From contig CBDCYR010000009.1 of assembly GCA_965224275.1 (NCBI GenBank), positions 186,001-250,000 on the forward strand: a DNA stretch of 64,000 bases. The letters are read 5' to 3'. The stretch comes from CAUZWH01 sp965224275 (GTDB taxonomy: Bacteria; Pseudomonadota; Alphaproteobacteria; SHVV01). Shown here in pieces: positions 1 through 8,862 of this stretch. Positions within the stretch are counted from its first letter, which is position 1. Each line of letters begins with the position of its first letter. The notes beneath the pieces were generated by a model. That model was not told the origin of the DNA, did not search any database, and saw only the letters and a program-made list of their open reading frames with translations. Position numbers and translations under genes: made by a program.

Positions 1-2
1 CG

Positions 3-542
3 ATGTGCGAGCGGGTTATCAAAAAGATTAATCAGGCCAACGACAACGGCCACGAGCTCTATATCGCGGTTAACCTTTCTGGGCGTTCCCTGGAAGATAA
101 GTCGTTTCTGGAAGCGTTTGCCAAACTCTTGAGCAAACATGAGAAGATCCGTACGCAACTGATGTTCGAAGTAACGGAATCGGCGGAAATCATAGATCTT
201 GATGCGACGAATAACTTCATTACGGGCTTGCGCGAAAAGGGTCATCACGTCTGCCTCGATGATTTCGGCGCTGGCGCGGCCGCGTTTCAGTATCTCAGGG
301 CACTCGATATCGATTTCGTAAAGATCGACGGCATGTATGTTCGCGAAGCACTCGTCAAAGCGAACGGAAAGTCGTTTTTACGCGCCATGGCGAACCTGTG
401 CAGCGACATTGGGATCGACACGATCGCGGAGATGGTTGAAGACGAAGAGGTCGCAGGGTTTTTGATTGAATCCGGCGTTCGTTACGGACAGGGCTACCTG
501 TTTGGCAAACCCTCCCTTGGCATCATGGGCCAGAGCGGTTAG
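3..542 (+). CDS. EAL-domain c-di-GMP phosphodiesterase, C-terminal part (cut by window start)
   Basis: This is the C-terminal two thirds of an EAL domain. EAL phosphodiesterases hydrolyse cyclic di-GMP in the cytoplasm. Visible family signatures are NLSGRSLED, FEVTES, the metal-binding DDFGAGAAAF with KIDG, and the closing AEMVEDEE...GQGYLFGKP block. The reading frame is open to the left edge, so the true start and any sensory N-terminus lie outside the window; the ATG at 3 is internal. It is followed 18 bp later by a diguanylate cyclase in the same direction, so the two probably form one c-di-GMP operon. The EAL motif itself is not in the visible part, so catalytic competence cannot be judged. 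Confidence 0.85.
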   Translation: MCERVIKKINQANDNGHELYIAVNLSGRSLEDKSFLEAFAKLLSKHEKIRTQLMFEVTESAEIIDLDATNNFITGLREKGHHVCLDDFGAGAAAFQYLRALDIDFVKIDGMYVREALVKANGKSFLRAMANLCSDIGIDTIAEMVEDEEVAGFLIESGVRYGQGYLFGKPSLGIMGQSG

Positions 543-560
543 CGCGCAGGGCCGATAGTC

Positions 561-2291
561 ATGCCAGTACGGAGTCTGCTCGGGAAGCGCAATCGTGAAC
601 GTCAGAAGAGCGTAGAGTCGGCGCCGCTCGGCCTTGGACTTGAGGATATCGTCTCGAATCATCCCGAGCCGGCGCTGTTGGTAGATAACGCCGCAAATGT
701 GGTCATCGCAAATCAATTGGGCTCGGCGTTGGCGGATGCCATCACCCAGCACTCTTTGCCTGGCATCACGAAGCGAATCGCCGACGTTGCCACGACCGGC
801 CGGCCGGCGGTCGATCGAGCGGAACTCCGTTTGGCCGAGGGTGACCGGACCCTCGATGTCACTTTCGTTCCCGATGGCAGGGCACCGGCGGAAAGGGTTG
901 CTCTCCTCACCCACGATGTTACCAGTGATCGCAACCTAACCAACGCCCTGGTCGCATCGCGTCAGCTGTTCAAGGATCTGGTCGGCTGTTCATCGGATTT
1001 TGCATGGGAGACCAAGGCGGACGGCACGTTCGGCTTTGTCTCACCGAGAGGTGCGCTCGGCTTCACAGCACGGGAACTCGAGGGCCGCCCGGCGCGCGAC
1101 TTGCTCGATGCCGATTACGCGCCGCCAATCCCGTTACCCTTCGAGGCGAAAGCTGCGGTTGACGATATCGAGATATGGGTGCGGCAAGTTGATGCCTCGT
1201 TGGCTTGCTTGGAAGTTTCCTCGGTTCCGGTTCTTGACGATGACGGCCGCTGGCTTGGCGCGCGCGGTGTTTGCCGCGATGTGACCGAGGCCCGTGAACG
1301 CGATATGGCGCTGCAACGGGCACGCAGTCGAGAAGAGTTGCAGGCCCGGATTATCGATTCGATGCGCAACGAGATTGATACCCGACGGATGTTGGAAGTT
1401 GCCGCTGAATCGATCGCCGAATCGGTGGCGGCGACTCATTGCTGGATCTACATGCGTGAGGAAGCAGGGGCCCTCTACCTGGCGGCCGACAGCGGCGGTC
1501 GCAAAGATGCGCCGGCGCCAAGCGACGTCGCGGATGTAATAGAGCGATCACCAAACGCGGCTCCGTTACAGGACAACATCGGCGCCGACGCCGCCAGCGT
1601 CCTGGTAATACCCACCCTTAGCCATGAAATCGTGAACGGAGCCGTGTGCGTCGCGCGGGATCAGGATGGTGGCGAACTTGACGACGATCAGCGCCAGATG
1701 CTGTCCGGCATCGCCGGGCATATCGGGATAGCGATTGAGCAAATTGCCAACGTCCTCAAACTCGAGCGGATTTCGCGCACCGACGAGTTGACTGGATTGC
1801 TTAATCGCCGCGCCTTCTTCGAAGAGGTGACCCGTCGCTACAAGCATCTTGGTCGCATGAAACGACAGGGAGCGCTGCTCTATGTCGACCTCGATAACTT
1901 CAAGCAGGTCAACGACGTTCACGGGCACCAGCGCGGCGACGACGCCTTGAAAGCTCTAGCCGGCCTCCTGAAAGATAGCCGCATCGGCGACATTCCGGCC
2001 CGGCTCGGTGGCGATGAATTCGCGCTGTGGCTGGAGGAAGTCGATCAAAGTGCCGCCATTGCCAAAGCTGAGAAACTTCTGGAGGCATCGCAGTCGCTGC
2101 GCCAATACTCCGGCTCGATCGAACGCCCGCTGGGTATTTCGATCGGCATCGCCGTGAGTGACGGTGAGGTGCGGGAAACCGTGCCCGAACTTGTCGCGCG
2201 GGCCGATAGCGCCATGTACCAGGCCAAGCGCGGCGGCAAAGGCAACTATGCAATCACGCCGCTGGGCGCCGTCGAAGCTATGGAGTCCTAA
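561..2291 (+). CDS. PAS-GAF-GGDEF diguanylate cyclase
   Basis: A 576-residue probable diguanylate cyclase making c-di-GMP from GTP. The order is an N-terminal PAS-like region, a second PAS at about residues 137-250 (LFKDLVGCSSDFAWE onward), a GAF-like domain at about 275-395, and a C-terminal GGDEF domain at about 405-565. The active-site GGDEF is intact at residues 483-487. An RxxD (RIGD) sits five residues before it, so the product-inhibition I-site is present. No membrane segment is obvious, so it is probably a cytosolic sensor. It lies 18 bp after an EAL protein and 6 bp before a DUF2336 gene, which suggests co-transcription. The ATG at 561 gives the full N-terminal PAS. Confidence 0.9.
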   Translation: MPVRSLLGKRNRERQKSVESAPLGLGLEDIVSNHPEPALLVDNAANVVIANQLGSALADAITQHSLPGITKRIADVATTGRPAVDRAELRLAEGDRTLDVTFVPDGRAPAERVALLTHDVTSDRNLTNALVASRQLFKDLVGCSSDFAWETKADGTFGFVSPRGALGFTARELEGRPARDLLDADYAPPIPLPFEAKAAVDDIEIWVRQVDASLACLEVSSVPVLDDDGRWLGARGVCRDVTEARERDMALQRARSREELQARIIDSMRNEIDTRRMLEVAAESIAESVAATHCWIYMREEAGALYLAADSGGRKDAPAPSDVADVIERSPNAAPLQDNIGADAASVLVIPTLSHEIVNGAVCVARDQDGGELDDDQRQMLSGIAGHIGIAIEQIANVLKLERISRTDELTGLLNRRAFFEEVTRRYKHLGRMKRQGALLYVDLDNFKQVNDVHGHQRGDDALKALAGLLKDSRIGDIPARLGGDEFALWLEEVDQSAAIAKAEKLLEASQSLRQYSGSIERPLGISIGIAVSDGEVRETVPELVARADSAMYQAKRGGKGNYAITPLGAVEAMES

Positions 2292-2297
2292 CAAGGC

Positions 2298-3587
2298 ATG
2301 CTCAAAGAGCTCCTGAAGATTTTTCGCAAACCGACCGACGACAAGGGCGACGATCTGCCGCCGCTCTCGTTCGACGAGGCGACCGAAATCGCCCAGCGCG
2401 GCGATGCGGAAAAACGTGCCCAGGTCGCCGAGCGCGAAGACACCCAACCGGAGCTTTTATATTTCCTGGCCGACGATGACGAGGCGGCGGTCCGGCGCAA
2501 AATTGCCGCCAACCCCAATACGCCACGCCAGGCTGATCGGCTGCTCGCCGAAGACGGGGATGATCAGGTTCGCTGCGAACTCGCCGTCAAGATCTCGCGC
2601 CTGGTGCCAGGGCTTTCGGCCGGCGAGACTGAGGCACTGCAGGATCTTACCGTTGAGATCCTCGATGTTCTGGCCCAGGATCAACTGCCGCGCGTCCGCG
2701 AGATCGTCGCGGAAGAGCTTAAGTTCGCCACCGACGCGCCGATCGTGCTGATCCGGCGCTTGGCGATCGACCTCGATCTCATCGTCTCGGCGCCGATTCT
2801 CGAATACTCATCGATGCTTACCGACGATGAGTTGTTGGAAATTATCTCGGCGAACCCAATTGACGGTGCCCTCAATGCGATCGCCCGCCGCGACGAGGTT
2901 AGTCCGCAGGTGTCGGATGCCATCGTGTCGGCGCGAGATGATCCCGCCGTCACCGAACTTCTCGCCAACCCCAGTTCGCAGATCCGAGAGGAAACGCTCG
3001 ATCAGATCATAGATCGTGCCCCCGAGGTGCCGCCGTGGCACGAACCCTTGGTACAGCGCCCCCAATTGTCGCAGGATGCGATCCGGCGAATCGCGTCTTT
3101 CGTCTCGTCATCGCTGTTGACGACGCTTGTTGAACGATCGGATCTTGATGAAGAGACGGCTAAGATCGTTCAGGAAAACGTGCAGCGCCGGTTGCAGGAA
3201 ACCGACGATGATCCCGAAGCGGCCGAGCAGCGGCGCGCCGAAATGCTGTTTGATCGCGGACGTTTAGACGATCAATCCATCATCACCGCGGCCGAGGCGG
3301 GTCAACGGGCATTCGTTATCAAAGCGCTTTCGTTGCTCGCCAAGTGCCCTGCCGAGGTTGCTCGCCGGATGCTCGACTCACGGACCGGTCGGGTGGTTGC
3401 GGCATTGTGCTGGAAGGCGGACCTTTCGATGCTCACCGCGACCGCGGTACAGCGCCATATCGCCGCGGTTCCCGAGCAAACGCTGGTCGTTGACGGTGGT
3501 GGTAATAGCTATCCGCTGACCGAAACCGAGATGGATTGGTTTGTCGACTATTTTCAGAACGGCGAATCCGAGGTCGTTTCACTTTGA
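2298..3587 (+). CDS. DUF2336 domain protein
   Basis: A 429-residue acidic, helical, repeat-like protein that matches the alphaproteobacterial DUF2336 family: tandem two-helix units such as AQVAERED..PELLYFLADDDEAAVRRKIAANPNTP and a C-terminal CPAEVARRMLDSRTGRVVAALCWKADL block. The molecular function is not established; members often sit beside c-di-GMP or two-component genes, as here. No signal peptide or membrane segment is visible. It starts 6 bp after the GGDEF gene with AAGG upstream of the ATG, so it is probably translated from the same mRNA. Its last 9 bp overlap the convergent argB gene. The assignment rests on remembered family sequence features. Confidence 0.75.
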   Translation: MLKELLKIFRKPTDDKGDDLPPLSFDEATEIAQRGDAEKRAQVAEREDTQPELLYFLADDDEAAVRRKIAANPNTPRQADRLLAEDGDDQVRCELAVKISRLVPGLSAGETEALQDLTVEILDVLAQDQLPRVREIVAEELKFATDAPIVLIRRLAIDLDLIVSAPILEYSSMLTDDELLEIISANPIDGALNAIARRDEVSPQVSDAIVSARDDPAVTELLANPSSQIREETLDQIIDRAPEVPPWHEPLVQRPQLSQDAIRRIASFVSSSLLTTLVERSDLDEETAKIVQENVQRRLQETDDDPEAAEQRRAEMLFDRGRLDDQSIITAAEAGQRAFVIKALSLLAKCPAEVARRMLDSRTGRVVAALCWKADLSMLTATAVQRHIAAVPEQTLVVDGGGNSYPLTETEMDWFVDYFQNGESEVVSL

Positions 3588-4487
3588 CGGCGTGATCATT
3601 GTCCCGACACCGTGCGCGGTGAAGATTTCCAGCAGCAATACGTGCGGGATGCGCCCGTCGATAATGTGGGCGGCCGCGGTGCCGTTCTTGAGTGCGTCAA
3701 GGCAGGTTTCGATTTTGGGAATCATTCCGCCGGTGATTGCCTTGCGTCGTAGCAAGCCGCTCGCCTGACGCGGAGTCAACGTTGCAACGAGATCGCTGTT
3801 AGCGTCCAACACGCCGTCTACGTCGGTCAGCATAATCAACTTACTTGCATTAAGCGCACCCGCGAGCGCACCGGCGACTGTGTCGGCGTTGATGTTGAAG
3901 GTTTCGCCGCGCTTGCCGCTGCCAATCGGCGCAATCACCGGAATGACCTGAGATTTTGTAAGTTCAGCAAGCAGTTCGGTGCGAACTTTGGCCGGTTCAC
4001 CAACAAAACCCAGATCCAGGACTCGCTCAATATTCGATTGTGGATCGCGATGGCGCCGGGTCACTTTACGCGCCTCGATCAAATTGCCGTCTTTGCCGGA
4101 GATCCCAACCGCGCGGCCGCCGGCCCGGTTGATGGCGGCGGTAATTTGCTTGTTGATTGATCCTGACAAAACCATTTCGACGATCTCGACCGTGTCGGCA
4201 TCAGTGACGCGCAAGCCTTCAACGAACGAGCTCTTGATTTTGAGTCGATCGAGCATCTTGCTGATTTGCGGCCCGCCGCCGTGCACGACGACCGGGTTAA
4301 TACCGACATGCTTGAGCAGAACGATATCCCGGGCAAAGAGATCGGTGAGCGATTCATCGCCCATTGCGTGGCCACCGAATTTGACAACGAAGGTCTGACC
4401 GGCGAAGCGCCGCATATAAGGCAGTGCTTCAGCAAGTATTTCCGCCTTTGCCGGTTCGGGTTTCTTACGCCTGGTGCTCTTTGCCAT
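3579..4487 (-). CDS. argB: Acetylglutamate kinase
   Basis: ArgB phosphorylates N-acetyl-L-glutamate with ATP, the second step of arginine synthesis. The 302 residues match the usual length. Visible signatures are the glycine-rich VVKFGGHAMGD near residue 35, NPVVVHGGGPQI, the substrate-binding GISGKDGNLIEA, NINADTVAGALA, and the C-terminal GGMIPKIETCLDALKNG with HIIDGRIPHVLLLEIFT. It is the last gene of the minus-strand run rpmH-rnpA-yidD-yidC-engB-argB, 21 bp after engB. argD and argF are elsewhere in the window, at 53-55 kb. The 3' end overlaps the convergent DUF2336 gene by 9 bp. Identification is secure. Confidence 0.97.
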   Translation of the reverse strand: MAKSTRRKKPEPAKAEILAEALPYMRRFAGQTFVVKFGGHAMGDESLTDLFARDIVLLKHVGINPVVVHGGGPQISKMLDRLKIKSSFVEGLRVTDADTVEIVEMVLSGSINKQITAAINRAGGRAVGISGKDGNLIEARKVTRRHRDPQSNIERVLDLGFVGEPAKVRTELLAELTKSQVIPVIAPIGSGKRGETFNINADTVAGALAGALNASKLIMLTDVDGVLDANSDLVATLTPRQASGLLRRKAITGGMIPKIETCLDALKNGTAAAHIIDGRIPHVLLLEIFTAHGVGTMITPSK

Positions 4488-4508
4488 GGTGGCGGGGTTA
4501 TAGCCCGA

Positions 4509-5183
4509 TCACGATGTCGCAGCTAGCGTCGCCAAGGCCGCGCGTAGCTCGGCAATTCCCTCGCCCTTAGTGGCGCTGGTCGGCCAAATAATCGGATAGG
4601 CGGCGGGATGGGTGACGAGTTCATCAGCGATCGCCTGCGCGACGTCGTCGCGGCTGCCTTTCACCTTATCGATTTTGGTGAGGATGATTTGATAGGTAAC
4701 GGCCGCGCCGTCTAACACCGTCATGAGTGACCGATCTGAATCCTTTAGCCCGTGCCGCGAATCGACGAGCAGGGTCGTCCGCCTCAGGTTGGGCCGACCC
4801 TTGAGGTAGCTTTCAATGAGTTCGGGCCAGTTATCTCGTTCATGCTTCGGAACTTTGGCATAGCCATAGCCGGGCAGATCAGCGATGTAGAGCCGATCGG
4901 CTAATGAGAACAGGTTGACCTCTCGCGTACGCCCTGGGGTGTTGGATGTTCGCGCCAAGGCTTTGTGGCCGGTCAGTGCGTTTATCAGGCTCGACTTGCC
5001 GACATTGGAGCGGCCAATAAACGCAATCTCGGGAATGGTGGTTGACGGAAGCGCGCTGGCCTTCACCGCACCCAGCAAAAACTCGCAGGCTTGCGCAAAC
5101 AGGTGGCGGCCGCGTTCGATTTCGTCGTCGTCGAAAGTCTCGCGCCATGGCGGAGCGGGTGTCGGTCGCGCGGCCTCGAGCAT
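4509..5183 (-). CDS. engB: Ribosome biogenesis GTP-binding protein EngB (YihA/YsxC)
   Basis: A 224-residue TrmE-Era-EngA-EngB-Septin GTPase that assists late assembly of the 50S ribosomal subunit. The GTPase motifs are clear: G1 GRSNVGKSSLIN, the switch I threonine region ARTSNTPGRT, G3 DLPGYGYAKV, G4 TKIDK and a G5-like TSATKGEG. The short N-terminal extension is usual in Alphaproteobacteria. It lies 17 bp downstream of yidC and 21 bp upstream of argB on the same strand, a conserved order. Confidence 0.97.
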   Translation of the reverse strand: MLEAARPTPAPPWRETFDDDEIERGRHLFAQACEFLLGAVKASALPSTTIPEIAFIGRSNVGKSSLINALTGHKALARTSNTPGRTREVNLFSLADRLYIADLPGYGYAKVPKHERDNWPELIESYLKGRPNLRRTTLLVDSRHGLKDSDRSLMTVLDGAAVTYQIILTKIDKVKGSRDDVAQAIADELVTHPAAYPIIWPTSATKGEGIAELRAALATLAATS

Positions 5184-5199
5184 CGTTTGGGCTACGTGA

Positions 5200-6975
5200 T
5201 CATGCCGCGGGGTTAACCACGCCCTCGCGTTTCATAATGATCCACTGCTGGGTGATCGAGAGAATATTGTTCCAAGTCCAGTAGATGACCAACCCGGCCG
5301 GGAACGCGGCGAGCAGAATGGTGAAGAAAAACGGCAACAGCATAAAGATCTTCGCTTGCACCGGGTCCGGCGGCGCCGGGTTTAGTTTCTGCTGAAGAAA
5401 CATGCTGGCGCCCATGATCATCGGCCAGATACCGATCATGAGGAACGAAGGCGGGTCCCACGGGATCAGGCCGAAAAGATTGAAAATGGTTGTCGGATCG
5501 GGCGCCGACAGGTCTTGGATCCAGCCGAAAAATGGTGCGTGCCGCATCTCGATGCTAACGAACAAAACTTTGTACAGCGCGAAAAAGACCGGAATCTGCA
5601 CCGCGATCGGCAGGCAGCCGGCAAGCGGATTGGCCTTTTCCTTTTTGTAGAGCGCCATCATCTCCTGATTGAGGCGCTGGCGGTCGTCCTTATAGCGATC
5701 GCGCAGTTTCATCATTTCCGGCTGCAGTTTCTTCATGCCGCTGAGCGCGCGGTATGATTTGTTCGCCAGCGGAAAGAAGATCAACTTAACGATGATCGTC
5801 AAGACCAGGATCGCCAACCCAAAGTTTCCGAGCAGGTTGTAGAAGTAGGCGATCACATAGAACAGCGGCTTGGTGAGGAAATAGAACCATCCGAAGTCGA
5901 CGGCTTTGTCGAAATTTGAAACGCCGAGCGTGTCTTTATATCTGTCGAGAACCTGGACTTCTTTGGCGCCGACGAACACCCGGTTGACGGTCTCGGTCGT
6001 CGCACCCGGCACGACGGTTTTGCCGCCACCGATGTAGTCGACCTGATAGCGGTCCCGCCCGTCGTTGATGCTGTGATTGAAGCTGCCGGAAAAAGCTTCT
6101 TCCTGATTGGGTATCAGCGCGGTTAGCCAGTATTGGTCGGTGATGCCGATCCAGCCGCCTAGGCTGTTAACGTCGATGCGGCCGTCATTCGCGTCCTCAA
6201 GATCGTCGTAATCATGTTCTTCAAGACGTTCGTTGAAAACGCCGATCGGCCCCTCATGGAGTATGAAGAAGCCAAGCGTCGGGGGTTCGTCGACCCTGGC
6301 GATGAAGCCATAAGGGTAGAGCGTGACCGGGTTGGTGCTGTTGTTTTTGACGCGCTGTTTGACCGTGAACATGAAATCCCGATCAAGTTCGATCGTGCGT
6401 TCGAACAACAGGCCGGCACCATTGTCCCAGGTCAGGGTTATCGGTGTCGCTGGTGTGAGTTTGCCGGAGGAGGATTGCCAAACCGTGTCGCTCGTCGGCA
6501 TGGTGCCGGCGCTTTCGTCGGAAGCCGTCCAACCGAATTTGATGTAGTAGGGATGCGGCGTCCCGACCGGCGACAACATCGTGATGTTGGCGCTGTCTGG
6601 CTTAACCGAATCGCGATACACCTTGAGGATGATGTCGTCGAGTTGCCCGCCGGTAATGGCCACCGTTCCCGATAGCTTGGGTGAGTCAATAGCGATCCGA
6701 CGGGTCTGCTGGAGCTGCTTGGCGCGTTGCGCCGCGGTATTCACCTGGGGCCGAATTATCGGTTCTGATGTTCCTGTCCGCGGCCGTATCGCTGGCGTGC
6801 TGTCGGTCGATTGTGGGCTAGGTTTGCTGCCTGTTTGTGGCAGCGATTGTTCGATCGCCTGCTGACGCGCGGTTTCTTTCTGCAGCCTCGGTGTGTTGTA
6901 GAGGAACTCGAAGGCCAGCAGGATCGACAACGACAAGACGATCGCGAGGATAAGGTTGCGCTGATCGGAAAACAT
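5200..6975 (-). CDS. yidC: Membrane protein insertase YidC
   Basis: YidC (591 aa) inserts and folds inner-membrane proteins, alone or with SecYEG. An N-terminal membrane anchor (ILAIVLSLSILLAFEFLY) is followed by a low-complexity linker and the large periplasmic domain of Gram-negative YidC (about residues 85-365). The conserved five-helix insertase core follows, with the hydrophilic-groove arginine region NKSYRALSGMKKLQPEM, then GCLPIAVQIPVFFALYKVL and a final helix ending WTWNNILSITQQWIIMKR. It is 14 bp downstream of yidD in the classic rpmH-rnpA-yidD-yidC operon. Confidence 0.98.
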   Translation of the reverse strand: MFSDQRNLILAIVLSLSILLAFEFLYNTPRLQKETARQQAIEQSLPQTGSKPSPQSTDSTPAIRPRTGTSEPIIRPQVNTAAQRAKQLQQTRRIAIDSPKLSGTVAITGGQLDDIILKVYRDSVKPDSANITMLSPVGTPHPYYIKFGWTASDESAGTMPTSDTVWQSSSGKLTPATPITLTWDNGAGLLFERTIELDRDFMFTVKQRVKNNSTNPVTLYPYGFIARVDEPPTLGFFILHEGPIGVFNERLEEHDYDDLEDANDGRIDVNSLGGWIGITDQYWLTALIPNQEEAFSGSFNHSINDGRDRYQVDYIGGGKTVVPGATTETVNRVFVGAKEVQVLDRYKDTLGVSNFDKAVDFGWFYFLTKPLFYVIAYFYNLLGNFGLAILVLTIIVKLIFFPLANKSYRALSGMKKLQPEMMKLRDRYKDDRQRLNQEMMALYKKEKANPLAGCLPIAVQIPVFFALYKVLFVSIEMRHAPFFGWIQDLSAPDPTTIFNLFGLIPWDPPSFLMIGIWPMIMGASMFLQQKLNPAPPDPVQAKIFMLLPFFFTILLAAFPAGLVIYWTWNNILSITQQWIIMKREGVVNPAA

Positions 6976-6989
6976 AGTCGTCGCAATTC

Positions 6990-7259
6990 CTAGCGGTGAC
7001 CGCTATCGGTTTGCGTTGCCGGCGGCACCGGATCGTAGCCGAGGCTGCCCCACGGATGACAGCGAAGGATTCGGCGAATTGCGAGATTGCTCCCTTGCAC
7101 CGCGCCATGCACCGCGATCGCCTCTTCGGCATATTCCGAGCAGGTTGGAGTAAACCGGCAGCGCGGGCCGATCACCGGCGACACCAGGTATCTGTAGATG
7201 CAGATGAGAATGCGCAATGCCGCGCCAAGAGGCCATGTGATCAGAGTGGCAAACGTCAT
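6990..7259 (-). CDS. yidD: Membrane protein insertion efficiency factor YidD
   Basis: A small (89 aa) membrane-associated protein of the YidD family, which improves YidC-dependent insertion. The signature RYLVSPVIGPRCRFTPTCSEY is complete across its two parts, including both cysteines. AVQGSNLAIRRILRCHPWG and GYDPVP follow, also typical. The N-terminal amphipathic stretch fits peripheral membrane attachment. It starts 1 bp after the rnpA stop, which indicates translational coupling. Confidence 0.96.
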   Translation of the reverse strand: MTFATLITWPLGAALRILICIYRYLVSPVIGPRCRFTPTCSEYAEEAIAVHGAVQGSNLAIRRILRCHPWGSLGYDPVPPATQTDSGHR

Positions 7260-7260
7260 C

Positions 7261-7665
7261 TTAGCTAGTCTCGGCTGCCGGGTCTGGCTCGTTTGAACGA
7301 GCCGACCCCTTGGGCTTTAGGCGCATGAGTGCGGCTTCCATGTCTCCGACAAGGTCTCGATACGGTCGGATCGGTGTGCTGTGGCGCGCAATTAACACAT
7401 AATCGTACCCGGCCAGCGCACCGGTCGGGAAAACTTGACTTGCCGCCGCTCGCAGCCGGCGGCGTGCGCGGTTACGTACGACCGCATTGCCAACCCTTTT
7501 AGTGACAGTAAAGCCAATGCGCAAATCACAGTGCGGTGCCAACTTGGTATCGACGGGAATGGGCGCAACCTGAAGAACCAATCCGCGCATTGCGCATTTG
7601 CGGCCTGTACGGGCAACGCGCAGGAAGTCTGCACGTCGCTTCAGCCGCCCAATTATGGCCGGCAT
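7261..7665 (-). CDS. rnpA: Ribonuclease P protein component
   Basis: The 134-residue basic subunit of RNase P, which binds the catalytic RNA and helps recognise pre-tRNA 5' leaders. The family signature RIGFTVTKRVGNAVVRNRARRRLR is present, split here as RIGFTVTKRVGNAV and VRNRARRRLR, with the expected RNR. N-terminal LKRRADFLRVARTGRK and C-terminal DYVLIARHST fit the family. The start lies 3 bp after the rpmH stop codon and the stop is 1 bp before yidD. Confidence 0.97.
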   Translation of the reverse strand: MPAIIGRLKRRADFLRVARTGRKCAMRGLVLQVAPIPVDTKLAPHCDLRIGFTVTKRVGNAVVRNRARRRLRAAASQVFPTGALAGYDYVLIARHSTPIRPYRDLVGDMEAALMRLKPKGSARSNEPDPAAETS

Positions 7666-7668
7666 TGA

Positions 7669-7803
7669 CTACGCGGAGAGGCGCTTACGTCCCTTTGCCC
7701 GGCGCCGCGCCAAGACCTTGCGACCCGCTTTGGTCGCCATGCGCGACCTGAAACCATGACGCCGTTTGCGCACGACATTGCTGGGTTGAAACGTTTGTTT
7801 CAC
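7669..7803 (-). CDS. rpmH: 50S ribosomal protein L34 (44 codons, GTG start)
   Basis: Reading the minus strand from 7803 gives a 44-residue, very basic protein that begins MKQTFQPSNVVRKRRHGFRS and ends RRRAKGRKRLSA. This is the universal L34 pattern, including RKRRHGFRSRM and the TKAGRKVL block. The start codon is GTG (cac on the plus strand at 7801-7803), not ATG. The gene heads the rpmH-rnpA-yidD-yidC run and is separated from rnpA by 3 bp. The 282 bp upstream (7804-8085) hold no gene; they must contain the operon promoter, but I cannot assign -35/-10 boxes with confidence. Confidence 0.97.
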   Translation of the reverse strand: MKQTFQPSNVVRKRRHGFRSRMATKAGRKVLARRRAKGRKRLSA

Positions 7804-8085
7804 AGACTGAGGCTCCGACCGTTGACTGGTCCGGCGCGATCGCGCACGTTAAGAAACAAGGGACGCTGTATAGGGACTTGAAGAATCGAAGTCAACGGAG
7901 CTCATCGAGCCCGCCCGCTGGTCACAGACTGGTGATTGGGGCGCGGCGCCCGGCCTCCTAAATAACTGAGAACCAATCGAAATCGCGATGCCAAGTTCCT
8001 GAACGTCAACCCCTTGTTTTGACGAGTTCGAACAAACCCGTTTCCCGCAACTTCCGGCTTAAGAATTTCTCACCAAAGACGCCCC

Positions 8086-8826
8086 GTGCCGACAGAAAAG
8101 ACCTTTCGAATTCGTCGTTTGTGGCCGCTCGCAGTTATCGGGGCTGGCTTCGTGGCCTTCTTCGCTTTTGGGTTCGATAGCTATGTAACCCTGGAGTCAC
8201 TCCGCGATCACCGCTCCGAGCTCATCGCGTTCGTGGCCGACAACGCCCTTGTTGCTGGGCTGCTCTTTGTCGCCGTCTATGCCACCGCGACCGCGCTGTC
8301 AGTGCCCGGCGCATTGCTCCTGTCGCTCACCAGTGGGTTTCTGTTCGGAACCTGGCTCGGCGGGTGTTTGGCGGCGATCGGCGCAACGATCGGCGCTTCG
8401 GCGATATTCTTGATTGCGAAAACCTCGCTGGGCGATGCCATGTTGGCGCGCGCAGGAACGGTAATTAAGAAAATGGAGGCCGAATTTCGTCGCGACGCGG
8501 CGTCATACATGTTGATTCTGCGGCTCGTACCCCTGTTTCCATTCTGGTTGGTCAACATCGTACCTGCTTTTCTCGGCGTGCCGTTTCGCACGTATTTCGT
8601 GACGACGGCCGTGGGTATTCTGCCCGCGGCGTTTATTTATACGAGTGTCGGCAACGGTCTCGGCCGCTTGTTCGAGATCGGCGAGGATCCAAACCTGGGT
8701 GTGATCTTCGAACCTCAATTTCTACTACCGCTACTGGGTCTGGCCGTGCTTGCGATGGTTCCGGTTGCCTACAAGAGGTGGCGACCCGGCGCAGATGCGG
8801 AAGTCGTTGGCGACGATGCCGGATAG
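8086..8826 (+). CDS. TVP38/TMEM64 family membrane protein (DedA superfamily)
   Basis: A 246-residue polytopic inner-membrane protein of the VTT/DedA superfamily, recently linked to lipid scrambling. The central VTT domain shows ALSVPGALLLSLTSGFLFG, the GATIGASAIFLIAK block and RLVPLFPFWLVNIVPAFLGV with the conserved arginine, followed by GILPAAFIYTSVGNGLG. About five to six hydrophobic segments are visible. The start is GTG at 8086. It lies 36 bp upstream of a mercuric-reductase-like flavoprotein. TVP38 proteins are often paired or fused with such flavoproteins, so a functional link is likely, but the partner gene here is broken. Confidence 0.85.
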   Translation: MPTEKTFRIRRLWPLAVIGAGFVAFFAFGFDSYVTLESLRDHRSELIAFVADNALVAGLLFVAVYATATALSVPGALLLSLTSGFLFGTWLGGCLAAIGATIGASAIFLIAKTSLGDAMLARAGTVIKKMEAEFRRDAASYMLILRLVPLFPFWLVNIVPAFLGVPFRTYFVTTAVGILPAAFIYTSVGNGLGRLFEIGEDPNLGVIFEPQFLLPLLGLAVLAMVPVAYKRWRPGADAEVVGDDAG

Positions 8827-8862
8827 GCCGACGAACACCGATCGCAACCGAGGTATCCGTCG